From JACDHG01 sp963815295 (GTDB taxonomy: Bacteria > Actinomycetota > Actinomycetes > Propionibacteriales > Nocardioidaceae), in NCBI GenBank assembly GCA_963815295.1, contig CAWFFZ010000005.1, forward strand, positions 1 to 17,246: a stretch of 17,246 nt of DNA, read 5' to 3'. The notes beneath the pieces are model-generated. The model saw only the letters and a list, made by a program, of their open reading frames with translations, was not told the origin of the DNA and did not search any database. The translations under genes were made by a program, and so were the position numbers. Positions 1-7,399 of the stretch are shown in pieces; the stretch's first letter is position 1, and each line of letters begins with the position of its first letter.

Positions 1-2
1 AT

Positions 3-257
3 CTGACTGATGGCGGCGACATTCTTAGTAGACGGTCGGTTCGCGAGCGAGCACGACGGCGCATCGTCCTGGCGGTCGTTGAACCCCACGCCGCGCCTAT
101 TCTGGGCGTGACCTGGACCGCCGCTGTCGATGTGCCCTGGACTGCGTTTGGGGGTAGCGAAGCGATCCTCGCTGACGTCGTCCTCGCGGACCGTGTTTCG
201 GCCGAGCGGCTACCGGACCACTGGGCCAGCCTGTCCGTTGTCGGTGCCGCGGCCTAG
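3..257 (+). CDS. Possible C-terminal end of an unrecognised protein, cut by the window edge
   Basis: The frame is open from the window edge to a TAG at 255-257, giving about 84 residues with no start codon in view. The composition looks protein-like, with mixed hydrophobic and acidic residues and segments such as ILGVTWTAAVDVPW and AILADVVLADRV, and the third codon positions are mostly G or C. It ends 11 bases before the likely ATG of the DinB-family gene, which would suit co-transcription. I do not recognise a family. It could be chance open frame, because high-GC DNA often leaves frames open; overlapping frames on both strands are also open here. Confidence 0.35.
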   Translation: MTDGGDILSRRSVRERARRRIVLAVVEPHAAPILGVTWTAAVDVPWTAFGGSEAILADVVLADRVSAERLPDHWASLSVVGAAA

Positions 258-268
258 CGTCAGGCGGT

Positions 269-992
269 ATGCGGCGGTTCGTGGAAGAAGACCTGAGGGG
301 GCAGAGTTCAGGGAATGCGAGCTCGACGGGGCACGGTTCGTCGGAGTCGTCATGCAGGACGTCGAGATCGATGGCCTGGTCACCCACCTCGTCGTCAACG
401 GCGTCGACGTGACGGAGTACGTCACCGGGGAGCTCGACCGGCGCCATCCCGTGCGGCTGCTGATGCGTTCCGACGAGCCCGCCGATCTCCGTGCGGCCTG
501 GCGACAGCTCGACGCCGACTGGGAGGCGACGATCGCTGGATCCGTCAGACACCCGGCGCCGAGCACGAGAGTGCCAACGACGAGTGGTCGGCGGTGCAGA
601 CCCTACGCCACCTCGTCTTCGTCCACGACTCGTGGTTCCGGCGCTGCTGCCTCGGTTCGACCGCCCTGTTCACCCCCATGGGCATCGGGCCGTCACTCGA
701 GCCATACCGGCAGGCGCATGGTCTTGATGTTTCTCTCGTGCCGACGCTCGACGAAGTGGTGGACGTGCGCCGGACGCAGGCCGCCGAGCTGGAATCGTGG
801 CTCGAATCAGTCACGTCGGAGCAGCTCATCGCGACAGCACCCATCCCCGACGACGACGTCTGGCCGCCGTACGCCCGGGGCCGCACCGTCCGGGAGTGTC
901 TAGGTACCGTCCTCAACGAGGAGTGGGAGCACCACAGATTCACGGTCCGCGACCTGAACCTCATCAGCGGCCTCACCACACCGGGCGCCTGA
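269..992 (+). pseudogene. DinB-family protein, disrupted by two single-base deletions
   Basis: Joined across frames, the product is about 241 residues: ATG at 269 (MRRFVEEDLRG), then a short pentapeptide-like stretch (AEFRECELDGARF), then a helical DinB-like part with WSAVQTLRHLVFVHDSW and a C-terminal VLNEEWEHHRFTVRDL. This arrangement is known in actinobacterial DinB-superfamily proteins, metal-binding four-helix bundles related to mycothiol- or bacillithiol-dependent enzymes; the exact role of this branch is unknown. The reading frame changes in the G run at 297-301 (one G short) and again near 538-541 (one base short). Adding two bases to the 724-base span gives exactly 242 codons. AGGCGG just before the ATG may be the ribosome site. 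Because the residues on both sides of each break remain family-like, sequence error is at least as likely as a true pseudogene. Confidence 0.72.
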
Positions 993-1400
993 TAGTCAGG
1001 CAAGACCGGCATCTATCTACCACTTCGGCTCGTCCTGCAATCCGCACGGTCGACAAGCGATGAAACTCATAGCACGAACGGTGCCGCTCAAGGGTCGTTG
1101 AGCGCAGCGTGTGAGACGAGAGGTCGTGATCAGCGGCCGCCCGCAAGCGGGTCGGCCATTGACGCTAGGAACCACTTGCAGGCGGCGAAGATTCGGCGGA
1201 TTCCGCGTCGTAGGTGGACGCCTTACGGCGACCCCAAGGTCGGGCAACCTCGTAGTTGGTCGGTGGGCATCGACCTTGCTGCCTGCCACAGCGTTGGCCC
1301 GATCCGGTCCTGATGAGTGATTCAAGGACGACCGCTCGCAGTCATGGCTACTGTCAGGGAGGTCCGTGCAGAGTTCCCTCTTCAATCGATCGGATCGTCG
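993..1400. other. Gene-free stretch between the DinB-family gene and the phosphotransferase gene
   Basis: About 400 bases. Open frames exist on both strands but none looks like a known protein, and the long minus-strand frame crossing this stretch is a mirror of the phosphotransferase gene. The only structure I see is an imperfect hairpin at 1135-1157, listed separately. The phosphotransferase frame is open upstream to a GTG at 1317 and has an ATG at 1344, so the gene could begin inside this stretch. Confidence 0.5.
1135..1157. terminator. GC-rich hairpin, possible terminator after the DinB-family gene
   Basis: GGCCGCCCG pairs with CGGGTCGGCC, nine to ten base pairs with a single bulged T, around a CAAG loop. 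It lies about 140 bases after the DinB-family stop and before the phosphotransferase gene. There is no T tract after it, so a Rho-independent role is only suggested; high-GC actinobacteria often use such hairpins without a T run. Confidence 0.3.
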
Positions 1401-2480
1401 ATGGCCACTGCTGTGATATCCAGCGTGGAGCAGGTGACGCCGGAGTGGCTGACCGACGCCCTCTTGGCGAGCGGCGCTCTCAGCGCAGGCACAGTCATCG
1501 GCGTCGACGTTGAGACCAGCCACGGCAACTGGTCGAGCAACGCCATGCTGCGCCCGCTCTACTCCACCAACGCGCGGGGTGCGCGCCCAGGCAGCCTGTT
1601 CCTGAAGATGGTGAGCACCGATCTCGGCGACTGCGAGTACTTCGGCGACTCCGAAGTCAGCTACTACACCCACGACTACGTCGATGTTCCTACCGCCCCA
1701 CTGGTCCGATGCCACCATGCGGCATATTCCGAAACACAACATGCCTACCATCTGCTGCTCGACGATGTCAGCGCCACCCACCATGAGGCGACCGGACGTC
1801 CACCCACCCCTCAGCATGCGCTCGCTCTCGCTGATGGGTTCGCCGCCATGCACGCCCGCTGGTGGGACGCCGACCGACTGGCTGCCGCCGACCAGCCCAT
1901 TCACGACGCTGCGCACATTCAACGGTTCGTCGATATCGCCGCACCCGGTGTTCCGCACGTCCTCGAACACTGTCGAGGCGAACTCGCCGCCCACTGGCCC
2001 GACCTGATCCAGCAGCTCTTCGTGCGACATCCTGCCGCCATGATCGACCGCACCTAACAATCGGCTGGGTTCACGATCATCCATGGAGACCCGGGTAGCG
2101 CCAACATCCTCGTCCCACGCCACGGCGACAGACCCCTCTACCTCATCGACCGGCAACCATTCGACTGGAGCCTGACCACCTGGCTCGGCGTCTACGACCT
2201 GGTCTACGTGGCCATTCTCGATTGGTCCATCGCCGACCGACGACGACTCGAACAGCCTCTCCTGCGGCGATACCACGATCAACTCCTCGCCCACGGTGTC
2301 ACCGAGTACAGCTGGGATCAGCTGTACTTCGACTACCGGTTGATGATCCCGATGGGCGTCTACATCGCTGTCGAATACTGCCGCGGTGGCCTCAACTCCA
2401 AGTCCATCGACGTCTGGCTGCCATACCTGCAGCGAACCCTGACCGCCTGCGACGACCACAACTGCGCGGCGCTCCTCTGA
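1401..2480 (+). pseudogene. Small-molecule phosphotransferase (aminoglycoside phosphotransferase-like kinase fold), interrupted by an in-frame TAA
   Basis: The frame reads 359 codons from ATG 1401 to TGA 2478-2480, with one TAA at 2055-2057 (codon 219). Kinase-fold features lie on both sides of it: a probable ATP-binding lysine in LFLKMV (about residue 69), FAAMHARWW, the catalytic-loop motif IIHGDPGSANIL (H228, D230) and the metal-site segment LIDRQPFDWSLTTW (D250). The family transfers phosphate from ATP to small hydroxyl compounds such as aminoglycosides; the substrate here is unknown. The catalytic half lies after the stop, so the first 218 residues alone could not be an active kinase. 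A single C-to-T change (CAA to TAA) would explain the stop; the next codon is also CAA. Starts at 1344 (ATG) or 1317 (GTG) are possible, but 1401 precedes the family-like part. Confidence 0.75.
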
Positions 2481-2562
2481 GGCTGAATCGGGCCACATCC
2501 ACACCACAGTCGTCGTCGCCAGCTCGCCAGCTGGTCTCCTTGGACGGTCCGCTACTGACTGC

Positions 2563-2592
2563 CAGGAGCGGCGGCGTGTGTCGCCGCTCCTG
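2563..2592. terminator. Perfect 11-bp hairpin between convergent genes
   Basis: CAGGAGCGGCG at 2563-2573 is the exact reverse complement of CGCCGCTCCTG at 2582-2592, with an 8-base loop. It lies 82 bases after the phosphotransferase stop and just before the end of the minus-strand recombinase remnant, so it could end transcription from both sides. No T tract follows on either strand. Confidence 0.5.
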
Positions 2593-2615
2593 AACGGGGA
2601 TCGGCGGGTGTGCGT

Positions 2616-2864
2616 TCAGGACTGCTGCTGGAACGTATGGGCGAACGGCCGCTGTGGGTCGTTGGCGGGCGAGGGTTCTCGATGGATGGTGCGGTACACG
2701 GTGGCTCGGCTGACGCTGAACAACTCGGCCAGTTCGGCGTTGGTGTAGACGCCTCGCGCGTTGAGCTCGACCAGATGCTTGGACTGCATTCTGCTGAGTT
2801 TGGGTTGTTTCCCGCGCAGTCGGCCTTTTGCGTTCGTGACCTTCATCCCTTCGCGGGTGCGCAT
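2616..2864 (-). pseudogene. C-terminal remnant of a serine recombinase (resolvase/invertase family)
   Basis: The 82 residues begin MRTREGMKV and continue with AKGRLRGKQPKLS, which matches the segment joining the catalytic domain to the DNA-binding domain in Tn3-type resolvases and Hin-type invertases. A helix-turn-helix follows (NAELAELFSVSRATVYRTI). The family is normally about 180-200 residues with an N-terminal catalytic serine domain; that domain is missing. The frame stays open upstream to a TGA at 2907-2909, and the last codons before it (IIETDLTS) still resemble the end of the catalytic domain, so the homology continues a little past the first ATG and then stops. This is most likely a fragment of a lost mobile element. 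It is unlikely to be active, though a free DNA-binding domain could still bind DNA. Confidence 0.75.
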
Positions 2865-3056
2865 GCTGGTCAGATCTGTCTCGATTATGTGGACAACTCT
2901 GTTCTGTCAAGCCGCATGACAGGACGGACGGAGCCGTTTCCGACGTGGATGTGTGGCCGGTCGCGGTCAGAGTGCACCGGACCATGGTTTGCGGGCGGAA
3001 TGCGGCAGATCCGCATGGCCGCAGCCCGCATGCAATATGCGCCAGATGGGTGCGCA

Positions 3057-3527
3057 CTAGAACGGTGGAGGTCCAACGATCTCGATGCCGCCGTTCTCCT
3101 GGGCGCTCTGCGCGATTCGGGAAAAGTCAACGATGCACGCCGACCCCTCCAAGGGCTCGCTGGCGCCACGGTAGAAGGGCTCGCATTCGCAGGTCGGCTG
3201 GATGCCGAGCACCTTGGCCGTGGGACTCTTGACGATGAAGGCGTGCGGTACGCCTGCGGGCACCATGACGAAGTCGCCGGATCCGATCTCGTGTTCATCG
3301 TCGTTGATGCGGTACTGGATCTGCCCTTCGAGCACCCACATGGACTCCGAGACCGGGTGGGTGTGGATCGGGGTCCACTTGCCCTCGACCATGTCGACCT
3401 CCCACAGGCCGATGTCCTCGTTAGCACTGCTGAGCTTCCACGTGAAGACGCCACCGCCGAAGAACCATCGCTTCTCGCCCTCGCCGGCCTTTCGGATCAC
3501 CGGCGCGAGCGTCGTCCTTTCCGTCAT
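3057..3527 (-). CDS. Cupin-domain protein
   Basis: The product has 156 residues with a single small-barrel cupin domain at about 40-115. The first cupin motif gives probable metal ligands H55, H57 and E61 (HTHPVSESMWVLEG), and the second gives H95 (PAGVPHAF). Single-domain cupins include dioxygenases, isomerases and ligand-binding proteins; the metal site is complete, but the substrate cannot be told. The ATG at 3527 has a good ribosome site, GGAG six bases upstream. The gene is divergent from a TetR regulator across 53 bases, a common arrangement for a regulator and its target, so it is probably controlled by that repressor. It is complete and shows no frameshift. Confidence 0.82.
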   Translation of the reverse strand: MTERTTLAPVIRKAGEGEKRWFFGGGVFTWKLSSANEDIGLWEVDMVEGKWTPIHTHPVSESMWVLEGQIQYRINDDEHEIGSGDFVMVPAGVPHAFIVKSPTAKVLGIQPTCECEPFYRGASEPLEGSACIVDFSRIAQSAQENGGIEIVGPPPF

Positions 3528-3548
3528 CTGACACTCCGATCTTTCATG

Positions 3549-3560
3549 AGACTTTAGTCT
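3549..3560. promoter_or_regulatory. Palindrome in the shared cupin/TetR promoter region, candidate operator
   Basis: AGACTTTAGTCT is a perfect 5-2-5 palindrome. It is flanked by two copies of ATGAGA (3546-3551 and 3564-3569) in a 53-bp AT-richer stretch between the divergent starts. TetR repressors bind inverted repeats and often control a divergent neighbour, so this is the best operator candidate here; binding is inferred. Confidence 0.45.
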
Positions 3561-3580
3561 TGTAATGAGATTCGCATATT

Positions 3581-4186
3581 ATGAAGGCCATGTCAACGGA
3601 ATACCTCGATTCGGGTCGCACGCGGCAGAAGCAACGCACCCGCGACCAACTGATCGCTGCGGCGCGCGAGCTGATCACCGCGGGCGACACGCCGCGTGTC
3701 GAGGAGGTCGCCGAGGCTGCCGGAATCTCTCGCCCCACCGCCTACCGCTACTTCGCGTCACAGGCCGAACTTCTCGCTGCGGCATACCCGGAGACAGGAG
3801 CCGCGTCGGTGCTTCCCGACCCGCCGCCGGAAGCCCTGGACGAACGCGTGGCCGCCGTTGCCGGGTTCGTCATCGGCCGCGTGCAGGAGAATGAGCCGCA
3901 GCAGCGTGCGATGCTGCGGCTCTCGCTGGGCGAGGTGCCGCACGAGCTGCCGCTGCGCCAGGGCCGCGCCATTCCGTGGTTCCTCGAGGCGCTCGCGCCC
4001 ATCGCCGACTCGATCGGCGAAGAGTGCGTGCACCGGCTTGCGTTGGCACTCCGCGCCGCATGTGGCATCGAGACCCGCGTCTGGCTGAGCGACGTCGCCG
4101 GACTAGCGCCCGCAGAAGTCAGTGCCCTCCAGCAATGGATGGTCGACGCCCTCGTCAAGCGGGCCCTCGAAGCACCGCCGACGTGA
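3581..4186 (+). CDS. TetR-family transcriptional regulator
   Basis: The 201-residue product has the TetR N-terminal DNA-binding domain at about 16-65 (RQKQRTRDQLIAAARELI, then VEEVAEAAGISRPTAYRYF with the recognition helix) and a helical C-terminal domain of unknown ligand. TetR proteins are usually homodimeric repressors released by a small molecule. Two starts are possible, ATG 3581 and ATG 3590; GAAGG lies only two bases before 3590, and there is no clear ribosome site before 3581, so translation may be leaderless. It is divergent from the cupin gene, which is its likely target, and may repress itself. Confidence 0.87.
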   Translation: MKAMSTEYLDSGRTRQKQRTRDQLIAAARELITAGDTPRVEEVAEAAGISRPTAYRYFASQAELLAAAYPETGAASVLPDPPPEALDERVAAVAGFVIGRVQENEPQQRAMLRLSLGEVPHELPLRQGRAIPWFLEALAPIADSIGEECVHRLALALRAACGIETRVWLSDVAGLAPAEVSALQQWMVDALVKRALEAPPT

Positions 4187-4519
4187 CGGACCGCGCACTG
4201 ATCTCGGCACTGTGCCGGTGATCCGTGCACGGATTGGCTCCGCTCTTGCCTCACCCATCGAGGTCATCACGGGCTACCGCTCATCGCTCAGGCGTCCTGG
4301 CGGATGGACGTCCCCGGCCGCCGCTGGGCGCTGCTGCCTTGACTCACCAGCGGCACGACGGGACCAAGCGGAATGAACCCAACTGCTCGCACGACGGTCC
4401 TTCTACGGCGACGTGCTGCCTCGCATGAGGGACGGCTTCTGACACATCGACGGGAGGGTGCGGGCAGCCCTCACGTCCTTCGCCGCACAGGGACGAGTTG
4501 CCCCAGCCCAACGATTGCC
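4187..4519. other. Gene-free stretch between tail-to-tail TetR and RidA-like genes
   Basis: About 330 bases between two genes that converge here. The short open frames do not look like proteins. A weak inverted repeat (GAGGGT and GCCCTC, near 4454-4472) may be part of a terminator, but it is too short to call. Confidence 0.4.
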
Positions 4520-4930
4520 TTAGGTCAGCGCCGCCGTTACCTCGATTTCAACTAAGGGCTCCTGGCCGGGCTCGTGACCCAGCATGGTGACTCCAAGCAG
4601 CGTGGTTGCTGGCTGCCGGTCACCCATCACCTCGACGTAGGCCGCCCAGGCGCCATCCATGTTGGTTTCGTCATCGTTAGTCACGACGTAAATCACCGCC
4701 TTGACGACCTCGGAGAGCGAGCCGCCAAGCTCAGCCAGGATGGCCTCGATGTTCTGCATCGTCACCCGCACCTGTTCGCCCGCGTCGCTCGTACCTGAGA
4801 TCGTGAAGTTTTCATCCCAGGATTGAACCCCGGACAACCACACCGTGCGGCTCGACGAAGGAACAATGGTGGCGTCAGGGGGCAAGCCGGGTTGACGGGA
4901 TCTGGTTGGCGTCCGGAAGTATTCGATCAT
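4520..4930 (-). CDS. RidA-like (YjgF/UK114 family) protein without the usual active-site arginine
   Basis: The product has 136 residues, about the usual length, and follows the Rid family pattern: TVWLSGVQSWD (equivalent to the conserved SGQ strand), EQVRVTMQNIEAILAELGG, VVKAVIYVV and the C-terminal LVEIEVTAAL. True RidA enzymes deaminate reactive enamines and imines made by PLP enzymes and use an arginine in a PxR motif. At that place this protein reads PATTLLGV (about residues 107-114), so the arginine is replaced by threonine. That fits one of the Rid subfamilies lacking deaminase activity, or a different chemistry. The ATG at 4930 has no clear ribosome site, so the start may be leaderless or slightly downstream. 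Confidence 0.83.
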   Translation of the reverse strand: MIEYFRTPTRSRQPGLPPDATIVPSSSRTVWLSGVQSWDENFTISGTSDAGEQVRVTMQNIEAILAELGGSLSEVVKAVIYVVTNDDETNMDGAWAAYVEVMGDRQPATTLLGVTMLGHEPGQEPLVEIEVTAALT

Positions 4931-5282
4931 CCGGGGATGCTATGCCTGATTTGCCACGCCCGACGGTGCAGCGGCCCGCGAGCCGGTCCGGGGGCACTGA
5001 GCCGATCCTCCGACTACTCACCAGAGCCTGGGGCACAGACGCCTTGAATATGGCGTAGATCCATTTGGACCTAGCGAAGCATCACCACATGACGTCCTGC
5101 CACGGCGTTCGGGCAGAACAGTCCAGCACGGGGCACATCAGGCGTCAGTCACCGGTCAGCCGCACCCTGCACGCCGTAACCGCAAGCCGGTCGCCTTGTG
5201 CGCGTTCTCGCGCGACGATCCCGTTCTGGCGATGCGCGGCTTGGCCTCTCGTTGAACTGGTCCGGTAGGGGTGGCAGGCAAG
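4931..5282. other. Gene-free stretch upstream of the RidA-like gene
   Basis: About 350 bases between divergent genes. I see no convincing coding frame, tRNA-like clover or strong repeat. Promoters for both neighbours should lie here, but I could not pick boxes with confidence. Confidence 0.4.
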
Positions 5283-5510
5283 ATGGCGTTCGTGAGTAAC
5301 GACTGGCCAACGCATCCCGAGTTTGGGCGCCGGTTCACCGATCCGCTGTATCGAGGCGGCAGCGAGTTCGGGCCCTTCAACGCCGACGAAGGATCAGACC
5401 TGGTCGCCGAGTGGTCGAGGCGGAGTGAGCTGACCTCGACCCCAACCATCGCCCAGCTGCTCGAGGACATCTCAGTGCGGGCGATGCCAGTGAGGGTTCC
5501 ACGCCGATGA
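5283..5510 (+). CDS. Small hypothetical protein
   Basis: About 75 residues from ATG 5283 (a GTG at 5271 is also in frame). The N-terminal part has a distinctive acidic and aromatic pattern, NDWPTHPEFGRRFTDPLY followed by EFGPFNADEGSDLVAEW and a predicted helix TIAQLLEDI. The pattern recalls the uncharacterised YfeS-like proteins, where a similar FGxDEGxD segment occurs, but I cannot confirm it. The last dozen residues (VRAMPVRVPRR) look unlike the rest, so the gene may be truncated or shifted; the other frames after it did not continue recognisably. It ends four bases before the first possible start of the PAP2 gene, which may be co-transcribed. Confidence 0.5.
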   Translation: MAFVSNDWPTHPEFGRRFTDPLYRGGSEFGPFNADEGSDLVAEWSRRSELTSTPTIAQLLEDISVRAMPVRVPRR

Positions 5511-5514
5511 ACTG

Positions 5515-6360
5515 GTGGTGGCCACCGACAGCCCAGAGGGAGCCGGCATCGGGAGGACATTCCGTCAGCGGACTCGATCCAATCCCGCGCCGGCATGCCC
5601 CGTCCGTGGGCATCTTGGCCGAAACCTCGCCGGGTCTGATCGTGACGCTCTCGTGAGGGATTACGTTCGGTGGGTCGATGGTCGCGGGCTGATAGTCCGT
5701 GTCCTCGGTCCCGCTGTCGTCGTCTGGGGATTGGTCACGGGTCTGGGGTATCTCGTCGTGGGCCCGCTGGCCCGCCCGTTGACCGCCGAAGACGCCCTCA
5801 ACCAACAGGTGGCCTCGCACCGGAACCCGACTTGGGACGCGCTCACGGGGGTGTGGTCCTATCTGGGCAGCACCGAGATGGTTGCTGCTGGATGCCTGCT
5901 CATCTCCGGGCTCGTGCTGTGGCGCATGCGTGACTGGCGACTGGCGGCGGTGCCGGCGATCGCTGTCACTCTGCAACTCTGCATCTACCTGGGAGTCACC
6001 GCGCTGATCCGCCGAGAGCGGCCATCGGTAATCAAATTCGAGACGCTGCTGCCGATGAGCAGCTATCCCAGCGGTCATGTCGGCGCGTCGGTTGCGCTCT
6101 ATCTCAGCCTGTTCATGATCAGCCGGCACGCCACACGAGCGGCAGTGCGTCGAGCCCTGACCGTTGTGGCAGTCGTCGTACCCGCCATGGTCGCCGTCGG
6201 CCGGTTCTACCGGGGAATGCATCACCTCAGCGATCTCGTCGCCGGAGCCTTGATCGGGATCAGCTGTGCCCTCCTGGCCTACGGCTGGTACCTGCACCGA
6301 ACCGGGCACGGTGACCCGCGGTGGCGGACCCACCAGCCGCCCACGAACGCACCGCGCTAA
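5515..6360 (+). CDS. PAP2-family membrane phosphatase
   Basis: The product has up to 281 residues with about five or six hydrophobic segments (near 58-83, 122-136, 143-163, 190-203, 214-229 and 242-260). The phosphatase signature is complete: motif 1 IRRERP at 165-170, motif 2 PSGH at 185-188 and motif 3 with R230, H236 and D240 (GRFYRGMHHLSD). The histidines form and resolve a phosphohistidine intermediate. Family members remove phosphate from membrane lipids such as phosphatidic acid or undecaprenyl diphosphate at the outer face of the membrane; the substrate here is not known. The GTG start at 5515 gives a long polar N-terminus; a GTG at 5653, just before DYVRWVDGRG, is a good alternative and would leave about 235 residues, nearer to the usual size. 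Confidence 0.85.
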   Translation: MVATDSPEGAGIGRTFRQRTRSNPAPACPVRGHLGRNLAGSDRDALVRDYVRWVDGRGLIVRVLGPAVVVWGLVTGLGYLVVGPLARPLTAEDALNQQVASHRNPTWDALTGVWSYLGSTEMVAAGCLLISGLVLWRMRDWRLAAVPAIAVTLQLCIYLGVTALIRRERPSVIKFETLLPMSSYPSGHVGASVALYLSLFMISRHATRAAVRRALTVVAVVVPAMVAVGRFYRGMHHLSDLVAGALIGISCALLAYGWYLHRTGHGDPRWRTHQPPTNAPR

Positions 6361-6723
6361 GAGGCATACACCCGTCACCCAGACAAGGCCAAGACGCCAC
6401 GTTCCCGCAGGACGGTCGACTATTGACAACCGAGCAGTCACTCGCTGCAAACGACCACGGGCGGGTCATGTCGAACGACGGCGGTGCGGTGCGCTGGACC
6501 AGGGGTGGCTTGCCCCCTGAACCGGAAGCCGAGGGCGCGGACCGCCGACGCCTGTAGACGTGAGGGGTTAAAGACAAGACCGCCAGTCGTCATGCGTGAG
6601 CGGGTTGACGACGATGCCGTTTGGGGAGTGACCGCTACGCAGCATCAATGGCCCAGGACTGCTCCTGGCAACCAACGCAATCCGATGACAGACAGGCCGC
6701 ACTACCGGCCAGGCCGTTGGACC
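6361..6723. other. Gene-free stretch between the convergent PAP2 and isomerase-like genes
   Basis: About 360 bases. The open frame on + that runs from here to 7080 is the mirror of the isomerase-like gene and has no family features. A short hairpin lies at 6500-6519: CAGGGG pairs with CCCCTG around an 8-base loop, which may help end transcription of the PAP2 gene. No T tract follows. Confidence 0.4.
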
Positions 6724-7050
6724 TCAGGCACCTTCGTCGTGCTGGCGCAGGCGGTCCACGCTGGCCGCGAAGTCTTCGTAGCGACGGAGTGCTGTGACCT
6801 TCACATCAACGAACTGGCCCATCTCAACCATGATCGGGAGAGTCAGCAATATCTCGTCGAGGGCGTCATGACTGTCGACGTCGACGATGCAGATGACACG
6901 CCGCTCCCCGGCGCACTTCCACAGGTCCACCACTACCCCGGCCTCCTTGGCATCCATCGCGACCGCCGCTTCACGCGACCAGGTAGCGAAAAGGTCCTGC
7001 TGGCTCATCCGGGCGCCGTAATCGACGTGGAAATCGAGGTGGAAGAGCAT
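6724..7050 (-). CDS. Muconolactone delta-isomerase-like protein
   Basis: The product has 108 residues. The start MLFHLDFHVDY, the middle DLWKCAGERRVICIVDVDS and the LPIMVEMGQFVDVKVTAL region match the muconolactone isomerase fold (CatC family, ferredoxin-like barrel, usually a decamer). CatC moves a double bond in muconolactone in the catechol branch of the beta-ketoadipate pathway, but no other gene of that pathway is in the window, so the substrate may differ. An earlier in-frame ATG at 7140 is rejected because GGAGG lies six bases before the ATG at 7050 and the family begins at this methionine. Its tail of about 20 residues after the fold (RRYEDFAASVDRLRQHDEGA) is longer than in CatC. Confidence 0.8.
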   Translation of the reverse strand: MLFHLDFHVDYGARMSQQDLFATWSREAAVAMDAKEAGVVVDLWKCAGERRVICIVDVDSHDALDEILLTLPIMVEMGQFVDVKVTALRRYEDFAASVDRLRQHDEGA

Positions 7051-7399
7051 CGTCGGCCTCCGCAGGGGGTTAGTGGTTGATGAGACAGTACTGCTTCCGG
7101 CATTTCCCGCGCAGCCTCCAGGGTCGATCCCAGCGGCCATGCTCGATCGACTGGTAACCCAAGCGCGTCACCACCATCGACCGACTGCCATCCCGGATCT
7201 GGTGAGCCGGGCCATCAATCATCAGCTTGCTGCTGGACGATCCCGGCACACGGGTCCTTCGTAAGGGATCGGCTGAGCTTGTCATGACGGATCCTGCAGG
7301 ACTGTCACGGCGTGCTCCGCATGTGACGGTCGTGGACGGCCCCTATATTGCGGATAACGATACGCTCGCCTGATCAATCGAGGCGTTGGGGGCAAAGTC
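7051..7399. other. Divergent intergenic region upstream of the isomerase-like and methyltransferase genes
   Basis: About 350 bases that must hold promoters in both directions. GTCAC (7304-7308) and GTGAC (7323-7327) form a spaced inverted repeat, and TATATT at 7344-7349 resembles a -10 box for the methyltransferase gene. Neither is strong evidence. No coding frame here looks real. Confidence 0.35.

Noticed and set aside
1017..2507. A 496-residue open frame on the minus strand
   Set aside because: It is the mirror of the phosphotransferase gene; its sequence has no family motifs, while the plus strand has kinase motifs on both sides of the stop.
5377..6450. A 357-residue open frame on the minus strand
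   Set aside because: It lies opposite the PAP2 phosphatase gene, whose three catalytic motifs and membrane segments are clear; the minus frame is rich in Asp, His and Gln with no recognisable domain.
6484..7080. A 198-residue open frame on the plus strand
   Set aside because: It mirrors the isomerase-like gene, which has a good ribosome site and family match on the minus strand.
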